From NCBI GenBank assembly GCA_031279675.1, contig JAITIB010000052.1, forward strand, positions 1-9,622: a stretch of DNA of 9,622 bases, in the 5' to 3' direction. This stretch comes from Puniceicoccales bacterium. Its GTDB lineage: Bacteria > Verrucomicrobiota > Verrucomicrobiia > Opitutales > UBA953. Positions 5,829 to 9,622 of the stretch are shown here, piece after piece. The notes under the pieces were generated by a model. The model saw only the letters and a list, made by a program, of their open reading frames with translations. It was not told the origin of the DNA and made no database searches. Each line of letters begins with the position of its first letter. The first letter of the stretch is position 1. The translations under genes were made by a program, and so were the position numbers.

Positions 5829-6728
5829 ATGAAAGTCATGAACTCTCTCCGTTGTTTTTTTCTCCTTGTCCTTGGCGCCACCTGCCTTGTCCGGCCCGGT
5901 CCGCGAGCAATGGCGGAATCGTCTCCGTCCGGAGTCTCGGACACGGCGCGGCTCATTTGCGGCGCGACCCCCGACGGCACTTACGACGCGCGAATCCGGG
6001 CCGTTGCGACCCTCGGCAAAACCCTTCCTGCCGCCGACTTTTTCGCGTTGCAAAACTTCCTCGAAAAAACGCCCGCCGCCGACACCGTCACGCCCGACCA
6101 GCTCAACGCGATCAAGAACGACGTGGCGGCAAAGTTGCTCGCCTGCGAATACCTGCCGGACGGGTTCTCGCGGCGCTTTCTCGCAATGGCCTCCGCGCCG
6201 GGTGTCGGACTCGTCTGGCAGAACTACACCATCCAGTTCCTCGACGTCCTCTGGGTGCGCGAGAACGACACCGCGATGCGCCGGCGGATTTTTGACACCC
6301 TCTTGCACGCCACCGGAGACACGCGCCTTACCATCCCGGGAACCGCGCTCCTGACGCTCTCGCGCCTCCCAACCGAGGCCGGGTTGACACCGGGAAGGCT
6401 TGGCGATCTCGCCATGCGCGCCATCGCAAACGACGCCATCCCGTGGCAGGACAAGATCACCGCATTGCACGTCGCGGCGGACGCGGGTGATGCCCGTGCG
6501 CTTGCCCGCGCGCGCGCCTGGGCGGCGGACAACGCCAGGCCGGTCATGCTGCGCATGGCATCCTTCGCCGTTCTCGGCAAAATGGGCGTTCCCGAAACCG
6601 ACGGGGCTTTGTTGGAGCGCCACGCGCGGAGCGGCGAATTCCGCCTGCGCTCGGCGGCACGCGCGGCCCTGAAAAAACTCTCGCAACATCCCGTGTCCGC
6701 CTACGACGCCACCGCCCCAAAAAAATGA
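5829..6728 (+). CDS. exported helical protein, HEAT-like, function unknown
   Basis: A 299-residue protein with a signal peptide (hydrophobic core about 9-21, likely cut AMA-ES after residue 29); the GATC at residues 16-19 is not a good lipobox. The mature part is almost all helix. Its C-terminal half contains repeated helical pairs such as DKITALHVAADAGDARALAR, RPVMLRMASFAVLGKMGVPE and EFRLRSAARAALKKL, which look like HEAT-type repeats, a protein-binding scaffold. I do not recognise a named family. A second ATG, three codons in (5838), is an equal candidate start; no Shine-Dalgarno sequence decides it. Its stop TGA overlaps the ATG of the rhodanese gene (ATGA at 6725-6728), so the two are probably translationally coupled. 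It may hold a complex made of its neighbours together, but nothing in the sequence proves that. Confidence 0.82.
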   Translation: MKVMNSLRCFFLLVLGATCLVRPGPRAMAESSPSGVSDTARLICGATPDGTYDARIRAVATLGKTLPAADFFALQNFLEKTPAADTVTPDQLNAIKNDVAAKLLACEYLPDGFSRRFLAMASAPGVGLVWQNYTIQFLDVLWVRENDTAMRRRIFDTLLHATGDTRLTIPGTALLTLSRLPTEAGLTPGRLGDLAMRAIANDAIPWQDKITALHVAADAGDARALARARAWAADNARPVMLRMASFAVLGKMGVPETDGALLERHARSGEFRLRSAARAALKKLSQHPVSAYDATAPKK

Positions 6729-7135
6729 AGTGTCCGATGCTGGTGCTGGGCTCTCTGATGGTCTTGGGCGCGGGGGTGACCGCCCTTCTTGTCCCTCGCC
6801 CGGGACAAAACGAAATTTCGCCCGAGTCTGCCCTCAAGCTTCAGCGGCCCCTGTGGGTGGATGCGCGCGGAGCGGACGATTTTGCGCAGGGAGCCATGCC
6901 CGGCGCGCTCCTGTTGAACGAGGACAACTGGCCGCGGTCCATTGCAACCGTGCTGGAACAATGGCACCCGGGGCGGCCCATAATCGTGTATTGCGGCAGC
7001 CTCTCCTGCTCGGCAAGCCAGGCCGTGGCAAAGCGCTTGCGCGGGGAGGAATACGGCCTTGCTCCCGTTTACGTCCTGCGCGGCGGTTGGGATGTGTTGA
7101 AGGCGCGCCTTGCCGAGGCATCGCAAAGACAATGA
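6725..7135 (+). CDS. membrane-anchored rhodanese-like protein
   Basis: A 136-residue single-domain protein. Residues about 5-23 form a hydrophobic signal or anchor, so the domain should face the periplasm. The rhodanese fold is visible as ISPESALKL (31-39), LWVDARGADDFAQGAMPGAL (43-62), the active-site strand IIVYCGSLSC (86-95) and VYVLRGGWDVLKARL (115-129). C90 is the expected catalytic cysteine that carries a persulfide. The loop is CGSLSCS, giving a second cysteine C95 and no arginine as in the usual CxxxxR loop. Rhodaneses transfer sulfane sulfur or act as persulfide carriers; the nearby second cysteine could instead allow a disulfide. The gene overlaps both neighbours by four bases (ATGA at 6725 and at 7132), indicating translational coupling. 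Its genetic neighbours, MauE-like and DUF1573, suggest work in an envelope thiol or sulfur process (inference). Confidence 0.9.
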   Translation: MKCPMLVLGSLMVLGAGVTALLVPRPGQNEISPESALKLQRPLWVDARGADDFAQGAMPGALLLNEDNWPRSIATVLEQWHPGRPIIVYCGSLSCSASQAVAKRLRGEEYGLAPVYVLRGGWDVLKARLAEASQRQ

Positions 7136-7569
7136 AACGCGCGCCCGCCATCACGTGGAAATCCCTGCGACCCTGCGTGCGCCTTCTGGCGCGACTGACA
7201 TTGACCTGCGTGTTTGTCATCGCGGGTGTTTTGAAACTGGCCGGCATGGAGCAGACGCAGGCTGCCGTCGAGGGCTACCGCCTGTTGCCCGGCTGGGCGG
7301 TGTGGCCGGCGGCACTGTTCTTGCCGTGGGCGGAGATTGTCAGTGGCGCCGCCCTCTGGGTGCCGTGGCTGCGGGAGGCGTCGCGATTTTTTCTGGCGAC
7401 ATTGCTGTGGCTTTTCCTTGTGGCGATTCTCGCCGCGTGGGCGCGCGGACTTGACATCCGCTGCGGTTGCTTTGGTGGCGAGGGAGAGGCCGGTTATCCC
7501 TGGCTTGTGGCACGTGATTTCGGGTTGCTGGGGTTGCTTTCCCTGACGAAAAGGGGCGTCGAAAAGTGA
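7132..7569 (+). CDS. MauE/DoxX-like membrane protein
   Basis: A 145-residue protein with four predicted membrane helices at about 18-36, 55-78, 84-104 and 122-138. The family signs are FVIAGVLKLAG (28-38), a following YRLLP (49-53), the second helix LPWAEIVSGAAL (64-75), and a hydrophilic loop with LDIRCGCFGG (107-116) carrying the cysteine pair C111 and C113. MauE is needed for making the disulfide-rich small subunit of methylamine dehydrogenase. Relatives elsewhere accompany thiol-redox proteins; no methylamine genes are here, so a more general redox role is likely. The start at 7132 is set by the ATGA overlap with the rhodanese gene, although the frame is open further upstream. Its stop overlaps the GTG of the next gene (GTGA at 7566-7569). 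Confidence 0.88.
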   Translation: MKRAPAITWKSLRPCVRLLARLTLTCVFVIAGVLKLAGMEQTQAAVEGYRLLPGWAVWPAALFLPWAEIVSGAALWVPWLREASRFFLATLLWLFLVAILAAWARGLDIRCGCFGGEGEAGYPWLVARDFGLLGLLSLTKRGVEK

Positions 7570-8228
7570 AAAACAAACTCCTTCCTCTGACATTGCTGAT
7601 GCTGGCGCCCGCAATTCTGCGCGGCGGCATCGTTTTTGAAACCCCCCGGATCATTGCGCCATGCGAGGCCGGACAGACTCTCGTAAAGGCGGATTTGCCC
7701 TTTCGAGTGGAAGCCTCCGGTGGCGTGCTGCTCATCACCAACATCAAGACAGGCTGCGATTGCACAACCGGGGTTGCCGACGCCGAAAGCTACGCGCCGG
7801 GCTCAACCGGAAAAATCCAGCTTGTTTTCACCGTGGGCGAGCGAACGGGATTCCAGCGCAAGACAATCACCGTGAAAACATCGGATGGCCGGGAGGCGGT
7901 CGCATTTTTCCAGACCAGCATCCCCCGGATCCTGAGCATCAAGCCGGCGTTTGTTTTCTGGAAAAAAAACGCCCCCGGCACGGAGAAACAGGCCATCGCC
8001 ACGGTCGTCCTGAAAGACAGGCCCGTGGCGATCACGGGATTCGACATTACCCCTGCCGGCGCATTCAACGTCACCCTCCACCCACCCGCCAAACCAGACG
8101 GCAGGGATTACCGGGTGAGCATCGTCCCGCGAACGACGGCCAGCCCGGTCACGGCGCGCATTGTCTTGAAAACAAATTTCCCCAAGGATGCCGCGGAGCG
8201 CTTCGTCATCGTCTGCGCCGTGAAATGA
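7566..8228 (+). CDS. exported DUF1573-domain protein
   Basis: A 220-residue protein that starts with GTG, overlapping the preceding stop as GTGA; AAAAGGGG about 9-10 bases before it serves as Shine-Dalgarno sequence. MKNKLLPLTLLMLAPAILRG is a signal peptide. The first domain is DUF1573-like: LITNIKTGCDCTTGVADAES (56-75), then YAPGSTGKIQLVFTVGERTG (76-95) and KTITVKTSDG (99-108). These are an immunoglobulin-like beta fold with the usual cysteine pair (C64 and C66). A second beta-rich part follows (about 118-220), ending TARIVLKTNFP and FVIVCAVK, which looks like another immunoglobulin-like domain. The molecular role of DUF1573 is not established; the paired cysteine could bind a metal or form a disulfide. 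Its coupling to the MauE-like and rhodanese genes points to a shared envelope redox function. The glycosyltransferase starts 7 bases after its stop. Confidence 0.88.
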   Translation: MKNKLLPLTLLMLAPAILRGGIVFETPRIIAPCEAGQTLVKADLPFRVEASGGVLLITNIKTGCDCTTGVADAESYAPGSTGKIQLVFTVGERTGFQRKTITVKTSDGREAVAFFQTSIPRILSIKPAFVFWKKNAPGTEKQAIATVVLKDRPVAITGFDITPAGAFNVTLHPPAKPDGRDYRVSIVPRTTASPVTARIVLKTNFPKDAAERFVIVCAVK

Positions 8229-8235
8229 CCGTCGC

Positions 8236-9405
8236 ATGAAAATACTCCTGCTCTCATCCAGCACCGGCGGCGGGCATGACATGCGGGCGCGCTCCCTTGC
8301 GCAGTGGGCGGCGGCGTCGGAGGCCCGCCCGCTCGGCATCGAGACCTCGCGCCACCAGGCGCTTGAAAACGGCGCGCCGCTCTATGTGTTTGGCGCCGGG
8401 CTTTACAACCTCATCCAACGCCGCCTCCCGGCGCTGCACCACGTGTATTTCAACGTGCTCGAGCTTTTCCCCTTTTGCGGCTCGGCGCGCACCATGCCGG
8501 GGCGCGCCGCATTTCAACAACTCGTCCGCCGCGCGAACCCGGACCTTGTCCTGAGCACGCACGATCATCTCAACCACGCCTTCCTCGACGCCGCCCGTGA
8601 CGCGATGCCCGGGAATCCACCGCTTTGCGGGACCTACTGCGGCGAGCTTTCAGGCGGCTACGGCTTTAGCAAACACTGGGTGAACCCGCGCGCGGACTTT
8701 TTCATCGGCGCTGTCGATGCCTGCACGGAGGCGGCGCGCAGGCACGGCATGTCCCCGGAAAAATCGTGGACGGGCGGATTCCTCCTCAATCCCGATTTCT
8801 GGGCCTCCCCGGACGCCACCTCGCCGGGGCGAGTCGCGTTTTTTTGCGAAACCCTCCGCCTTGAACCCTCCCGCTTCACACTCCTGCTGGGCACCGGATC
8901 GAATGGCGCGAACAACCATCTCGCCCTGTTAAACGAACTGGCGCGGGCCCGCGTCCATCCGCAAGTGATAGCGTTGTGCGGACGCAACGAGCAGGCGCGG
9001 CGCGACATCGACGCCTGGGCGCGTTCCAATGCGCAAATCCCCGTTCGCGCACTCGGCTATCAGCAGCACATGAGACAGGTCATGGACTGTGCGGACCTCC
9101 TCTTTGCACGACCCGGCACAGGCACGACAAGCGAGGCCCTGCAGACAGGCATCCCCATCGTCTTCAACGGCATTGGCGGTGTCATGCCACAGGAGCTGAT
9201 CACACTGCGTTATTGCCGGCGTTTTTTTGAAACCCTTGTTGTGCGCCGCGCGCGCGCACTGCCCGCCCTCATCAGCCAACTCATGTCCACCCCCGACCGC
9301 CTCGCGACGATGCGCTCGGGAATTGTCCACGCCCGCCCGGACGGGCATCCCGTGCGCATTTTGGAGCGGCTGGCAGCCTTGCGCCGTGTGCAGGCGAGGA
9401 CATGA
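8236..9405 (+). CDS. glycosyltransferase of the MGDG synthase / MurG-like (GT28, GT-B) type
   Basis: A 389-residue protein with a GT-B two-domain layout. The N-terminus MKILLLSSSTGGGHDMRARSL has the glycine loop and histidine (GGGH, 11-14) typical of MGDG_synth-type enzymes. It is followed by NPDLVLSTHDHLNHAFLDAA (101-120), where the family has a similar strand, helix and histidine. The C-terminal nucleotide-sugar domain has FTLLLGTGSNGANN (214-227), VIALCGRNEQAR (244-255), VRALGYQQHMRQVMDCADLL (270-289) and RPGTGTTSEALQTGIPIV (292-309), which corresponds to the PGxxTxxEA sugar-nucleotide binding motif. There is no signal peptide, so it should act at the inner face of the membrane. Donor and acceptor (lipid glycosylation, for example) cannot be read. 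It closes the gene cluster, 7 bases after the DUF1573 gene. Its frame stays open beyond the stop (see findings). Confidence 0.9.
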   Translation: MKILLLSSSTGGGHDMRARSLAQWAAASEARPLGIETSRHQALENGAPLYVFGAGLYNLIQRRLPALHHVYFNVLELFPFCGSARTMPGRAAFQQLVRRANPDLVLSTHDHLNHAFLDAARDAMPGNPPLCGTYCGELSGGYGFSKHWVNPRADFFIGAVDACTEAARRHGMSPEKSWTGGFLLNPDFWASPDATSPGRVAFFCETLRLEPSRFTLLLGTGSNGANNHLALLNELARARVHPQVIALCGRNEQARRDIDAWARSNAQIPVRALGYQQHMRQVMDCADLLFARPGTGTTSEALQTGIPIVFNGIGGVMPQELITLRYCRRFFETLVVRRARALPALISQLMSTPDRLATMRSGIVHARPDGHPVRILERLAALRRVQART

Positions 9406-9452
9406 ACTCCCCGCGAAACCCCGTTCACGCCCCCTTTTTGCGACCGCGAAAA

Positions 9453-9497
9453 CTTTTTTGAAAAAAAGGCTTGCGCGAACCCCGCTCCATCCCTTTT
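9453..9497 (+). promoter_or_regulatory. possible promoter region in front of the last, partial gene
   Basis: An A/T tract (CTTTTTTGAAAAAAAGG, 9453-9469) stands out in otherwise GC-rich DNA and is followed by TTGCGC (9471-9476), a possible -35 box with an UP-like element. The -10 region, 17 bases later, starts TTTTCA and is poor. The T6/A7 symmetry leaves a loop too short for a good terminator and no GC-rich stem, so I read it as promoter-like rather than terminator. Low confidence. Confidence 0.25.
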
Positions 9498-9519
9498 CAC
9501 CCACGCCAACAACAACGCC

Positions 9520-9622
9520 ATGTCCACCCACGCCAACACCGCCACCAACACCGCCGCCCTTGGTTTCGCCCAAGACGCCGGGTCGAGTGGCCTCGACGGG
9601 ACACTGTCGCGGTTGCGCCGCG
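9520..9622 (+). CDS. possible start of a gene running off the right edge, unidentified
   Basis: From the ATG at 9520 the frame is open to the end of the window (34 codons): a threonine/alanine/asparagine-rich opening (MSTHANTATNTAALGF), then QDAGSSGLDGTLSRLRR. It has C-ending codons like its neighbours. No Shine-Dalgarno sequence precedes it, which is common in this window. I recognise no family from so short a piece. The first bases of the reading frame repeat the sequence just before the ATG (CACCCACGCCAACA at 9498-9511 and 9525-9538). It may be a real new gene, or only an open stretch by chance in GC-rich DNA. Confidence 0.4.
   Translation, partial: MSTHANTATNTAALGFAQDAGSSGLDGTLSRLRR

Noticed and set aside
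5019..6689. 556-codon open frame on the minus strand covering the lipoprotein and helical protein genes
   Set aside because: Same codon-bias shadow. The + strand genes have signal peptides, a lipobox and a LysM module; the antisense product shows no family features.
6730..7131. Upstream in-frame extension of the MauE-like protein to an ATG at 6730 (279 residues)
   Set aside because: The extension is an alternative frame of the rhodanese gene and reads as arginine/glycine-rich sequence. The ATGA overlap at 7132 gives the family's usual N-terminus.
9402..9461. 19-codon frame starting in an ATGA overlap with the glycosyltransferase stop
   Set aside because: It is very short, arginine/proline-rich and has no family resemblance; the overlap is likely by chance.
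9453..9468. T6/A7 inverted repeat as a terminator after the glycosyltransferase gene
   Set aside because: It has only A-T pairs, a loop of two to four bases and no following T run in + strand RNA.
8929..9573. 214-codon frame on the minus strand at the right end
   Set aside because: It is glycine/valine low-complexity sequence opposite the conserved C-terminal domain of the glycosyltransferase; a shadow frame.

Overview
The window looks like chromosomal DNA from a GC-rich bacterium. My best guess is the Verrucomicrobiota, close to the Opitutaceae. This rests on protein resemblance: single-chain glycyl-tRNA synthetase, secreted Tat-signal Gfo/Idh/MocA oxidoreductase, DUF362-like secreted protein, and the rhodanese / MauE-DoxX / DUF1573 neighbourhood. 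Many starts lack a clear Shine-Dalgarno sequence. There is no 16S or other phylogenetic marker, so the assignment is inference. No transposase, phage gene, integrase, CRISPR array or rRNA was seen.

Left part (1-3674). The 5' end of a glycyl-tRNA synthetase gene runs leftwards off the window. It is divergent from an exported DUF362-like protein (368-1459). That gene is followed after 56 bases by a Tat-exported Gfo/Idh/MocA-type oxidoreductase (1516-2847), which ends in a strong rho-independent terminator (2883-2922). pyrH (UMP kinase) lies on the opposite strand, converging on that terminator.

Middle (3675-4997). A TerC-family membrane protein gene is divergent from pyrH. A 140-base non-coding stretch with imperfect dyad symmetry follows, and then a complete tRNA-Leu(GAG) gene with encoded CCA.

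Right part (5031-9405). Six genes on the + strand are packed like an operon: a LysM lipoprotein, an exported helical (HEAT-like) protein, a membrane-anchored rhodanese-like protein, a MauE/DoxX-like four-helix membrane protein, an exported DUF1573 protein, and an MGDG-synthase/MurG-like glycosyltransferase. Three consecutive junctions overlap by four bases (ATGA, ATGA, GTGA), so the four genes from the helical protein through the DUF1573 protein are probably translationally coupled. The rhodanese, MauE-like and DUF1573 proteins each carry a close cysteine pair, which suggests an envelope thiol or sulfur-handling module. A possible new gene starts at 9520 and runs off the right edge.

The most interesting points are the cysteine-rich coupled gene set, an abrupt change of third-base preference inside the DUF362-like gene, the degenerate nucleotide-binding loop of the exported oxidoreductase, and the open frame that continues past the glycosyltransferase stop.
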